Shown here: piece after piece, positions 26,837 to 34,094 of the stretch
Layout: each line of letters starts with the position of its first letter
How positions within the stretch are numbered: position 1 is the stretch's first letter
NCBI RefSeq assembly: GCF_018780385.1
Contig: NZ_JADMJO010000003.1
Location: 248,001 to 312,000, forward strand
Direction of reading: 5' to 3'
DNA from: Hydrogenophaga sp.
GTDB taxonomy: Bacteria > Pseudomonadota > Gammaproteobacteria > Burkholderiales > Burkholderiaceae_C
DNA length: 64,000 nucleotides
The notes under the pieces: model-generated
Databases searched by the model: none
What the model saw: the letters and a program-made list of their open reading frames with translations, nothing else
Told to the model about the DNA's origin: nothing
Made by a program: the position numbers and the translations under genes

Positions 26837-28116
26837 GCAAGCAGGTCCGCAAAAGAGATGAAGGACACGAGGTCGCCGTGGGCGATGGTTTTGCCAGCGG
26901 GGTTGTCGACCAGGCCGTCTCCCCACACCGTGGAGGTGAGCACACCCGAGCTCTGGTTGGGAAACAGATCAAGACCACCGGCAGCATTGCGGCGCACGCG
27001 CAGGAACTCACGGCGCTTGTCGGCCTTGCTGAGGGTGAAGTGCGCGGGCAGCGTGACGGCGTTCATAGCAACCGCGTCAACCCCCTGCAGGCGCAACAGG
27101 AAAGGCCGCACCAGCAGCAGGAAGGTCACAAAGCTGGACACCGGATTGCCCGGCAGGCCAATGAAGTGGCATGCCTCGCCCGCCGCCGGGTCTGCGCCCG
27201 CGTCGCGCTTCACGGTGCCGTAGGCAAACGGCTTCCCGGGCTTCATGGCGATCTGCCAGAGATCAAGCCGGCCGAGCTGTTGCACAGCTGGCTTGATGTG
27301 GTCTTCTTCCCCGACCGACACGCCACCGCTGGTGAGAATGAGATCGTGGTGATCGGCCGCGGTCTTGAGTGCTGCCAGCGTGGCCTCGCGCTGGTCGGGC
27401 ACGATGCCCAGGTCACTCACCTCGCAGCCCATGCGGTGCAGGAGCGCGCGCAGGAAAAAGCGGTTGGAGTTGTAGATGGCGCCTGGCTTCATGGCCTCGG
27501 GCGGCACCTCGCCCGGCATCACGAGTTCGTCTCCGGTGGAGAACAGCGCCACACGCGGGCGCGCCATCACCTTCAGGTGCGCCAGGCCCAGGCTCGCGGC
27601 CAAGCCCAGGCTCGCTGGCGACAGGCGTTCGCCACGGGCCAGCACCACCGCGCCGCGCGTCACGTCTTCACCCGCGCGCCGCACCCACTGACCCGGCTGG
27701 GGCACGGCCAGGATGCGCACACCGTGGATGTTGCCCCCCACCTCGACCGTGTCTTCCTGCATCACCACCGCGTCCGCGCCCTCGGGCATGGGCGCGCCGG
27801 TAAAGATGCGCGCACAAGTGCCGGGCTCCAGAGGCTCACCGGAGTGGCCGGCGGCGATGCGCTGCGTCACGGGCAGCACCTTGCCCGCCTCGGTCACGTC
27901 GGCAGCGCGCAGGGCGTAACCGTCCATGGACGAGTTGTCGTTGGGTGGCACCTGCAGCGCGGACACGAGGTCTTGGGCCAGCACGCGGCCGTCGGCGTCG
28001 AAGGTCGCCACCATTTCGGTGGACGACAGCGGCCCGGCCTGCGCCAGCAAGTTCACCATCGCGTCGTCCAGCGACGTCAACGGCACACGGGTCTGTGATG
28101 GAGGGGGCGTGGTCAT
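26833..28116 (-). CDS. moeA: Molybdopterin molybdenumtransferase MoeA
   Basis: The 427-residue enzyme inserts molybdate into adenylylated molybdopterin. Typical segments are PPNDNSSMDGYALRA (about 58-72), the IFTGAPMPEGADAVVMQED block (about 104-122), LTSGGVSVGEEDH (about 250-262) and LPGNPVSSFV (about 314-323). The stop overlaps moaD, and the start overlaps the mobB stop by four bases. The gene set thr-mobB-moeA-moaD-moaE is a common Comamonadaceae order. Confidence 0.96.
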   Translation of the reverse strand: MTTPPPSQTRVPLTSLDDAMVNLLAQAGPLSSTEMVATFDADGRVLAQDLVSALQVPPNDNSSMDGYALRAADVTEAGKVLPVTQRIAAGHSGEPLEPGTCARIFTGAPMPEGADAVVMQEDTVEVGGNIHGVRILAVPQPGQWVRRAGEDVTRGAVVLARGERLSPASLGLAASLGLAHLKVMARPRVALFSTGDELVMPGEVPPEAMKPGAIYNSNRFFLRALLHRMGCEVSDLGIVPDQREATLAALKTAADHHDLILTSGGVSVGEEDHIKPAVQQLGRLDLWQIAMKPGKPFAYGTVKRDAGADPAAGEACHFIGLPGNPVSSFVTFLLLVRPFLLRLQGVDAVAMNAVTLPAHFTLSKADKRREFLRVRRNAAGGLDLFPNQSSGVLTSTVWGDGLVDNPAGKTIAHGDLVSFISFADLLA

Positions 28117-28649
28117 GGCAGGCTCAACGGGGTGCAGTATTCGAATCGCTCTGCATTGTCGACCAACCAGGCAGCCACGTCATCGGCCCGATTCAAATCC
28201 AGCACGGTGCAGTGGATGGACTCGGGCAAGGTGTCCGGGGTGTCGGTGGCGATGGCCACGATGTGCTGATCGTCGGGAAAGCGCAGCGCCTTGCCATGGG
28301 CCTGCCGCCACACCTCCACCTTGGGCAGATCGCTCTGTTTGAAACCCTCGACCAGCACCCAATCAACGTCTGCCCGCAACTGGGCAAGAAGGTCGTGCAC
28401 CGAATGTTCGACAACGGTCTCCAACTCGCGCATGAGCACCATCCGTTTGGGCGAAGCGGCGAGCACCTCGAAGGCTCCGGCTTCGCGGTGGCGCCAAGTG
28501 TCCTTGCCGGGGTGATCGATGTCAAAACGGTGGTGCGCGTGCTTGACCACGGACACGCGTTGACCCCTCAGCTTGAGCGCGGGAATCAGTTGCTCGACCA
28601 GCGTGGTCTTGCCCGATCCCGAGAAGCCCGCAAATCCGACGACCTTCAT
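28113..28649 (-). CDS. mobB: Molybdopterin-guanine dinucleotide biosynthesis adapter MobB
   Basis: The 178-residue P-loop GTPase has Walker A GFSGSGKTT (8-16). The switch region is VKHAHHRFDIDHPGKDTWRHREAG (about 35-58), a MobB hallmark, and LVEGFKQSDLPKVEV is at about 99-113. It assists MobA in forming the guanine dinucleotide cofactor; mobA itself is not in the window. It overlaps both thrC (upstream) and moeA (downstream) by four bases. Confidence 0.95.
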   Translation of the reverse strand: MKVVGFAGFSGSGKTTLVEQLIPALKLRGQRVSVVKHAHHRFDIDHPGKDTWRHREAGAFEVLAASPKRMVLMRELETVVEHSVHDLLAQLRADVDWVLVEGFKQSDLPKVEVWRQAHGKALRFPDDQHIVAIATDTPDTLPESIHCTVLDLNRADDVAAWLVDNAERFEYCTPLSLP

Positions 28650-30169
28650 GCCCGGGCGCAGTGCTCGGCGATGAAGGCCTGCACGGCAGCCGTGCTCGCC
28701 GGCATCACCTGCACGCGCTTGGGCAGATCTTCGATACCCTCGAACTGCGGCGGGCGATGTGGCTGCTGCCCCAGGGCTTCCACGATGGTCTCGGCAAACT
28801 TGATCGGCAGCGCCGTCTCCAGCACGATCATCGGCACGCTTGGTTGCATGTGCTCGCGCGCCACCTTCACGCCGTCGGCGGTGTGGGTGTCGATCATCAC
28901 GCCGTGGCGCTTGAAGGTGTCGCGAATCGTCTCGAGTCGGTTTTCGTGCGTGCTCTTGCCGCTGCGAAAACCATAGTGGCTCGCGGCGCCGGCAAACGCC
29001 GCGTCTGTGCTCAGGTCGAAGCGCCCCTCACGCGACAGCACGTCGCCGAACAAGGCCTTGACGCGCTCGCCGTCACGACCCAGCAAGTCGAACACGAAGC
29101 GCTCGAAGTTGCTGGCCTTGGAGATGTCCATCGAGGGGCTGGAGGTCTCGCGGGTGTCGGCGCTGGCGCGCACGCGGTAGATGCCGGTGCGGAAGAACTC
29201 GTCGAGCACGTCGTTCTCGTTGGTCGCGACCACCAACTGCTCGATCGGCAGGCCCATCTGGCGTGCCACGTGGCCGGCGCAGACGTTGCCGAAATTGCCG
29301 CTGGGCACGGTGAACGAGACCCGGGAAAGAGACCGATTCGCCGCCGGGCCGTCCCAAGGCGAATCAGCCCCATCGGGGGGCAGCGAACCACGCGCAGCGG
29401 GGAGCGTGGGGGCATCGCTCGTCGCCTGGAAATAGCCCGCAAAGTAATACACCACCTGCGCCAGCAGCCGCGCCCAATTGATCGAGTTGACGGTGCCGAT
29501 CTTGTGCGCGCGCTTGAAGCCCAGGTCATTGCTGACGTTCTTGACGATGTCCTGGCAGTCGTCGAATACACCCTCAATCGCGATGTTGTGAATGTTCTCG
29601 TCCATCAGGCTGAACATCTGCGCCTGCTGGAACGGGCTCATGCGGCCGTGCGGGCTCAACATGAAGACGCGCACCCCGCGCTTGCCCCGCATCGCGTACT
29701 CGGCCGCGCTGCCGGTGTCGCCCGAGGTCGCGCCCAGGATGTTGAGCTCTTCACCGCGACGGCCCAGTTCGTACTCGAACAGGTTGCCCAGCAGTTGCAT
29801 GGCCATGTCCTTGAAGGCCAGCGTGGGGCCGTTGGACAGGGCTTCGAGGTAGAACCCGGGTTCCAGCTTCTTCAGAGGCACGATCTGGGGCGTGCCATAC
29901 ACCGCCTCGGTGTAGGTCTTGTCGCACAGCGCGCGCAAATCGGCGGCGGGAATGTCGTCGATGTAGAGCGACAGCACTTCAAACGCGAGCGCCGCATAGC
30001 CACCCGCCGCTCCCTGGTTGAACACCTGGCGCCAGCGTGTGAGCGTGGCAGCATCGACCTGGGGGTAATGTTCGGGCAGGTACAGGCCACCATCGGGCGC
30101 GAGGCCTTCGAGCAGGATCTCGCAGAAGTGTTTGCGCCCCGGGTCACCGCGGGTGGAGAGGTACAGCAT
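28646..30169 (-). CDS. thrC: Threonine synthase
   Basis: The 507-residue fold-type II PLP enzyme converts O-phosphohomoserine to threonine. The PLP Lys is K120 in GPTLAFKDMAMQ, the phosphate-binding ATSGDTGSAA is at 147-156, and PSGNFGN is at 289-295. Residues about 250-283 (between YYFAGYFQAT and SFTVPSGNFG) are encoded by a palindromic REP-like repeat and are not part of the family core. The insertion is in frame and falls at a surface loop before a conserved glycine motif, so the enzyme may still be active. The start overlaps the hom stop by one base. It is part of the alaT-hom-thrC block. Confidence 0.95.
   Translation of the reverse strand: MLYLSTRGDPGRKHFCEILLEGLAPDGGLYLPEHYPQVDAATLTRWRQVFNQGAAGGYAALAFEVLSLYIDDIPAADLRALCDKTYTEAVYGTPQIVPLKKLEPGFYLEALSNGPTLAFKDMAMQLLGNLFEYELGRRGEELNILGATSGDTGSAAEYAMRGKRGVRVFMLSPHGRMSPFQQAQMFSLMDENIHNIAIEGVFDDCQDIVKNVSNDLGFKRAHKIGTVNSINWARLLAQVVYYFAGYFQATSDAPTLPAARGSLPPDGADSPWDGPAANRSLSRVSFTVPSGNFGNVCAGHVARQMGLPIEQLVVATNENDVLDEFFRTGIYRVRASADTRETSSPSMDISKASNFERFVFDLLGRDGERVKALFGDVLSREGRFDLSTDAAFAGAASHYGFRSGKSTHENRLETIRDTFKRHGVMIDTHTADGVKVAREHMQPSVPMIVLETALPIKFAETIVEALGQQPHRPPQFEGIEDLPKRVQVMPASTAAVQAFIAEHCARA
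29321..29422. repeat. REP-like palindromic element inserted in frame inside thrC
   Basis: On the minus strand there is a GCCCCCCGATGGGGC hairpin, then GATTCGCC, a spacer containing CGGCCCGGC, and GGCGAATC, an 8-bp inverted repeat. The layout (C/G-run hairpin followed by an inverted repeat around CGGCCCGGCGG) matches the intergenic repeat at 12818-12900. It encodes about 34 residues of threonine synthase with no break in frame. Confidence 0.65.
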
Positions 30170-31500
30170 CAGTTCAGCTCTTCCTTGCGGATGCGCACGA
30201 TGGGCGCGAGCACCGTGGGCAGCTTCTGCAACTGCGCCAGGGCATCGTTCATGGTGCCCTCGCGGGTGTCGTGCGTGAGGATGATCAGGTCGGTGGATGT
30301 GCCGCCTTCGCCGCTCACCTCGTCGGCCTCGCGCTGCAGCACCGCGTCGATGCTGATGCCGGCTTTGGCCAGCAAGCCTGTCACTTCGGCCAGCACGCCG
30401 GCCTCGTCGGCCACGCGCAAGCGCAGGTAGTAGCTCGTCACCACTTCGCTCATGGGCAGCACGCTCAGGTCGCTCATCGCATCGGGCTGGAAGGCCAGGT
30501 GCGGCACGCGGTGGTGCGGGTCGGCGGTGTGCAGGCGGGTGATGTCCACCAGGTCGGCAATCACGGCGCTGGCGGTGGGTTCACTGCCCGCGCCCTTGCC
30601 GTAGTACAGCGTGGTGCCCACGGCATCGCCCTGCACCACCACTGCGTTCATCGCGCCCTCCACGTTGGCGATCAGCCGCTTGGCCGGCACCAGGCTCGGG
30701 TGCACGCGCAGCTCGATACCCTTTGCGGTCCTCTTGGTGATGCCCAGCAACTTGATGCGGTAACCGAGTTGCTCGGCGTATTTGATGTCGGTGGCGCCCA
30801 GCTGCGTGATGCCTTCCACGTAGGCCTTGTCGAACTGCACCGGGATGCCGAAGGCGATCGCGCTCATGAGCGTGACCTTGTGCGCTGCGTCCACACCCTC
30901 GATATCGAAAGTCGGGTCGGTCTCGGCATAGCCCAGGCGTTGCGCTTCCTTGAGCACCACGGCAAAGTCCAGGCCCTTGTCACGCATCTCGGAGAGGATG
31001 AAGTTCGTCGTGCCGTTGATGATGCCGGCGATCCACTGGATGCTGTTGGCAGTCAGCCCTTCGCGCAGCGCCTTGATGATGGGGATGCCACCGGCGACGG
31101 CCGCTTCAAACGCCACCATCACGCCCTTGGCCGAGGCCGCAGCGAAGATCTCGGTGCCATGCACCGCCAGCAAGGCCTTGTTGGCCGTCACCACGTGTTT
31201 GCCCGCGGCAATGGCTTCCATGACCAGTGCCTTGGCAATGCCATAGCCGCCGATGAGCTCGATCACGATGTCGATGTCGGGGTTGGCGATCACTGCGCGT
31301 GCATCGTTCACCACCGTCACATCCGGGCCCACGACGGACTGCGCGCGCGCCACGTCCAGGTCGGCCACCATGGTGATTTCAATGCCGCGACCGGCACGCC
31401 GTCGGATTTCTTCCTGGTTGCGTTGCAGCACATTGAACGTGCCGCTGCCCACGGTGCCTATGCCCAGAAGGCCTACTTGGATCGGTTTCATGTCGGTCAT
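30169..31500 (-). CDS. hom: Homoserine dehydrogenase
   Basis: The 443-residue enzyme reduces aspartate semialdehyde to homoserine. The N-terminal NAD(P) fold has GLLGIGTVGSG (10-20). The catalytic core includes TANKALLAVHG (about 103-113) and the substrate region GYAETDPTFDIEGVDAAHK (about 194-212). A C-terminal ACT domain (about 350-430, YYLRLRVADEAGVLAEVTGLL) suggests feedback control by threonine. It lies between alaT and thrC; an ATG three codons in (31491) is an alternative start. Confidence 0.97.
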   Translation of the reverse strand: MTDMKPIQVGLLGIGTVGSGTFNVLQRNQEEIRRRAGRGIEITMVADLDVARAQSVVGPDVTVVNDARAVIANPDIDIVIELIGGYGIAKALVMEAIAAGKHVVTANKALLAVHGTEIFAAASAKGVMVAFEAAVAGGIPIIKALREGLTANSIQWIAGIINGTTNFILSEMRDKGLDFAVVLKEAQRLGYAETDPTFDIEGVDAAHKVTLMSAIAFGIPVQFDKAYVEGITQLGATDIKYAEQLGYRIKLLGITKRTAKGIELRVHPSLVPAKRLIANVEGAMNAVVVQGDAVGTTLYYGKGAGSEPTASAVIADLVDITRLHTADPHHRVPHLAFQPDAMSDLSVLPMSEVVTSYYLRLRVADEAGVLAEVTGLLAKAGISIDAVLQREADEVSGEGGTSTDLIILTHDTREGTMNDALAQLQKLPTVLAPIVRIRKEELN

Positions 31501-31518
31501 GGTTGGGGAGCAAAAAAA

Positions 31519-32751
31519 TCAGGTGCCGTGGCGTTTTCGCCAGCCTTCAAAGAACTTCGCGACGCGGTTGATGGCCTCGCGCAGGTCGTCTTCGTGCGGC
31601 AGGAACACGATGCGGAAGTGCTGGTTGTCGGGGTAGTTGAAGCCCGAGCCCTGCACCAGCATCACGCGCGTTTCCTGCAGCAGTTCCAGGAACATCTGCT
31701 GGTCGTCTTCGATCGGGTACATCTTCGGATCGAGCTTGGGAAACATGTAGAGCGCGGCCGACGGCTTCACGCAACTCACGCCCGGAATGGCGGTGATGAG
31801 CTCGTAGGCCAGGTCGCGCTGGCGGCGCAGCCGGCCGCCCTCGCCCACCAGATCGTTGATGCTCTGGTAGCCGCCCAGCGCCGTTTGAATGGCCCACTGG
31901 CCCGGCACGTTGGCGCACAAGCGCATGTTCGAGAGCATGTTCAGGCCCTCGATGTAGTCCTTGGCCGGCTTCCTGTCACCCGAGACAACGAGCCAGCCCG
32001 CGCGGTAGCCGCACGAACGGTAGCTCTTGGACAGCGAGTTGAAGGTCAGCGTGAGCACGTCATCCGACAGGCTGGCGATGGCCGTGTGCTTGACGCCGTC
32101 GTACAGCACCTTGTCGTAGACCTCGTCGGCAAAAATCACCAGGCCGTGTTCGCGTGCGATCTCCACGATGGACTTGAGCAATTCGTCGGAGTACAGCGCG
32201 CCAGTCGGATTGTTCGGGTTGATCACCACAATGCCTTTGGTGGCCGGTGTGATCTTGCGGCGGATGTCGTCCAGGTCGGGCATCCAGCCATTCGACTCCT
32301 CGCACATGTAGTGCACCGGCGTGCCGCCGGACAGGCTCACGGCGGCGGTCCACAGCGGGTAGTCGGGCGCGGGCAGCAGCAGCTCGTCGCCATCGTCCAG
32401 CAGCGCGTTGGTGGCCATCACGATCAGTTCGCTTGCCCCATTGCCGAGATAGATGTCGTCGAGCGTTACGCCTTTGATGCCCTGCGTCTGGGTCTCGTGC
32501 ATCACCGCCTTGCGCGCGCCAAAAATGCCCTTGCTGTCCGAGTAACCCGCCGAGTTCGGCAGGTTGCGGATCATGTCCTGCTGAATCTCCTCGGGCGCAT
32601 CAAAACCAAACACCGCCAGGTTGCCAATGTTCAGACGAATGATCTTGTGACCTTCGTCTTCCATCTTGCGCGCGGCATCCATGATCGGGCCCCGGATGTC
32701 GTAACACACATTGGCCAGCTTGGCGGATTTCTGGATGGTCTTCAAAGTCAC
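31519..32751 (-). CDS. alaT: Pyridoxal-phosphate aminotransferase, AlaT-like (alanine/valine-pyruvate)
   Basis: The 410-residue fold-type I aminotransferase has the substrate-binding opening of the AlaT group (KSAKLANVCYDIRGPI, 8-23). Other motifs are NPNNPTGALYS (178-188), the PLP ring Asp in IFADEVYD (206-213) and the Schiff-base Lys K242 in SLSKSYRSCGYRAGW. It makes alanine from pyruvate and glutamate. It is first gene of the minus-strand block with hom 18 bases downstream, and divergent from the Mth938-domain gene. Confidence 0.92.
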   Translation of the reverse strand: MTLKTIQKSAKLANVCYDIRGPIMDAARKMEDEGHKIIRLNIGNLAVFGFDAPEEIQQDMIRNLPNSAGYSDSKGIFGARKAVMHETQTQGIKGVTLDDIYLGNGASELIVMATNALLDDGDELLLPAPDYPLWTAAVSLSGGTPVHYMCEESNGWMPDLDDIRRKITPATKGIVVINPNNPTGALYSDELLKSIVEIAREHGLVIFADEVYDKVLYDGVKHTAIASLSDDVLTLTFNSLSKSYRSCGYRAGWLVVSGDRKPAKDYIEGLNMLSNMRLCANVPGQWAIQTALGGYQSINDLVGEGGRLRRQRDLAYELITAIPGVSCVKPSAALYMFPKLDPKMYPIEDDQQMFLELLQETRVMLVQGSGFNYPDNQHFRIVFLPHEDDLREAINRVAKFFEGWRKRHGT

Positions 32752-32884
32752 TCCCTGGGTGTTCTGGGGTCGTGCGGGGCGGTGTTCCCGGTGTGTTGCA
32801 CCGGGCGTTATATTCGGTCTCGTCTGCAGGGAAAACCTGCAATTTGACCACAGTTCCGCACACCGTCAGATCGGCCACCGCCCC

Positions 32885-33265
32885 ATGAAACTGCACTCCG
32901 ACAAGCTGGATATCCAGTCCGTCACCGGCTATGGCGATGGCTGGATCGCAGTGAACGGCCAGCGCCACTCCCACAGCCTCGTGCTCACACCCAAAGGCCA
33001 GTTGCAGCCCTGGCCCTGTTCGCGTTTTGAACTGCTGGAAGCCTCGCACTTCAACATGCTCATCCAGCTGGCCGCCGAGCCGCCCGAGCTCATCGTGTTC
33101 GGCAGTGGTTCGCGATTGCGTTTCGCACCCCCCGCCTTGCTGCGCGACCTGATGGCCCAACGCATCGGTGTTGAGACCATGGACACGGCCGCCGCCTGCC
33201 GCACCTACAACATCCTCGCGGGAGAGGGCCGTCGAGTGGTCGCGGCCTTGTTGCTGGAGACCTGA
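32885..33265 (+). CDS. Mth938-domain protein
   Basis: The 126-residue protein starts at the ATG at 32885. The fold family (Mth938-like, DUF498/DUF598) is recognised from IQSVTGYGDGWIAVNGQ near the N-terminus, PPELIVFGSGSRLRF (about 62-76) and GVETMDTAAACRTYNILAGEGRRVVAALLLE (about 95-125). Related proteins associate with respiratory complex I assembly in eukaryotes (NDUFAF3), but the bacterial role is undefined. It is divergent from alaT across 133 bases. Confidence 0.85.
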   Translation: MKLHSDKLDIQSVTGYGDGWIAVNGQRHSHSLVLTPKGQLQPWPCSRFELLEASHFNMLIQLAAEPPELIVFGSGSRLRFAPPALLRDLMAQRIGVETMDTAAACRTYNILAGEGRRVVAALLLET

Positions 33266-33294
33266 GCCCCCGGCAACCACCCCGGGTTGCTACC

Positions 33295-33323
33295 GTGACG
33301 GCAGAGCCCAATCAGGGTAAAAT
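33295..33323 (+). promoter_or_regulatory. Sigma-70 promoter of the peroxiredoxin gene
   Basis: GTGACG (33295-33300), 17 bases, TAAAAT (33318-33323), with GGG before the -10. The leader to the ATG at 33432 would be about 100 bases, unusually long for this window. Confidence 0.55.
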
Positions 33324-33431
33324 AGAGGATTGTTTCCTGCCACGGGTCCCATTGCTGCAACGCAGGGCTCGCCGTGAAACAGCCGGGAAGCCAACGCATC
33401 ACCACCAACTTACGTCAGGGGTCCACGCAGT

Positions 33432-33908
33432 ATGGCAGTCGTTGTCAATAAACCCATTCCCGAATTCGAATCGATGGCCACGGGCGGCATCAAGGTCAGC
33501 AACCAGACGCATCTGGGCCAGACCATCGTGCTGTACTTCTATCCCAAGGACAACACGCCCGGCTGCACGACCGAAGCCATGCAGTTCCGCGACAAGTACA
33601 AGGACTTCGTGAAGGCCGGTGCCCAGGTGTTCGGCGTCTCGCGCGACAACATGAAGTCGCACGACGACTTCAAGACCAAGCTTGAACTCCCCTTCGAGCT
33701 GATCGCCGACACCGAAGAAAAGATGTGCCACATGTTCGGCGTGGTCAAGAACAAGATCATGTACGGCAAAAAGGTCAAGGGCATCGAGCGCAGCACCTTC
33801 CTGATCGGCCCGGATGGCGTCCTGAAGCAGGAATGGCGTGGCCTGAAGGTCCCGGGTCATGTTGAAGACGTGCTCAAGGCCGTGAAGACACTCAAGAAGG
33901 CCGCCTGA
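33432..33908 (+). CDS. bcp: Peroxiredoxin of the BCP/PrxQ family
   Basis: The 158-residue thiol peroxidase has the family motif YFYPKDNTPGCTTEA with peroxidatic Cys at C45. The partner Cys found five residues later in many BCPs (position 50) is Met here. The only other Cys is C99 (EKMCHMFG). Recycling therefore either uses C99, an atypical position, or is 1-Cys with an external thiol. Length and the remaining core (FGVSRDNMKSHDDFK, LPFELIADTE) are typical. It has its own promoter and is upstream of phoH. Confidence 0.92.
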   Translation: MAVVVNKPIPEFESMATGGIKVSNQTHLGQTIVLYFYPKDNTPGCTTEAMQFRDKYKDFVKAGAQVFGVSRDNMKSHDDFKTKLELPFELIADTEEKMCHMFGVVKNKIMYGKKVKGIERSTFLIGPDGVLKQEWRGLKVPGHVEDVLKAVKTLKKAA

Positions 33909-33975
33909 TCTGTACCTGATCAAGTTGGGCTGTGGGCGTGGGTTTTGCGTCACGGGACTCATGCATAATGAATTC

Positions 33976-34080
33976 ATGACGCCGGGAAGCCTCTCAGCCC
34001 CACCCCTTCTGCACTCTTCCAGCAGCCCCGAAAGCCGCCCGGTCACCCCGGCGGCTTTTTGTTTTCCAGCCCTGCGCTGA
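33976..34080 (+). other. Possible 34-codon leader ORF upstream of phoH
   Basis: An ATG at 33976 opens a frame that ends at TGA 34078-34080, 15 bases before the phoH start. Its last third covers the terminator hairpin at 34031-34062. There is no clear ribosome-binding site and the peptide is Ser/Pro-rich, so it may be chance. If translated, ribosomes would disrupt the hairpin, as in attenuation. Confidence 0.2.
34031..34062 (+). terminator. Intrinsic terminator between bcp and phoH
   Basis: AAGCCGCC (34032-34039) pairs with GGCGGCTT (34050-34057) and is followed by TTT. It most simply ends the bcp transcript. It lies only about 35 bases before phoH, so it could also attenuate read-through into that gene. 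Confidence 0.75.
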
Positions 34081-34094
34081 ACACACAAGCCCAC

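Noticed and set aside
28646..30169. Frameshift or pseudogene status of thrC
   Set aside because: The repeat-encoded segment keeps the frame, and all catalytic motifs on both sides are intact.
30271..32847. Very long open frame (858 codons) on the plus strand opposite hom and alaT
   Set aside because: It mirrors the codon structure of the real minus-strand genes, is rich in His/Val/Gly/Gln as antisense shadows of high-GC genes are, and shows no family motif.
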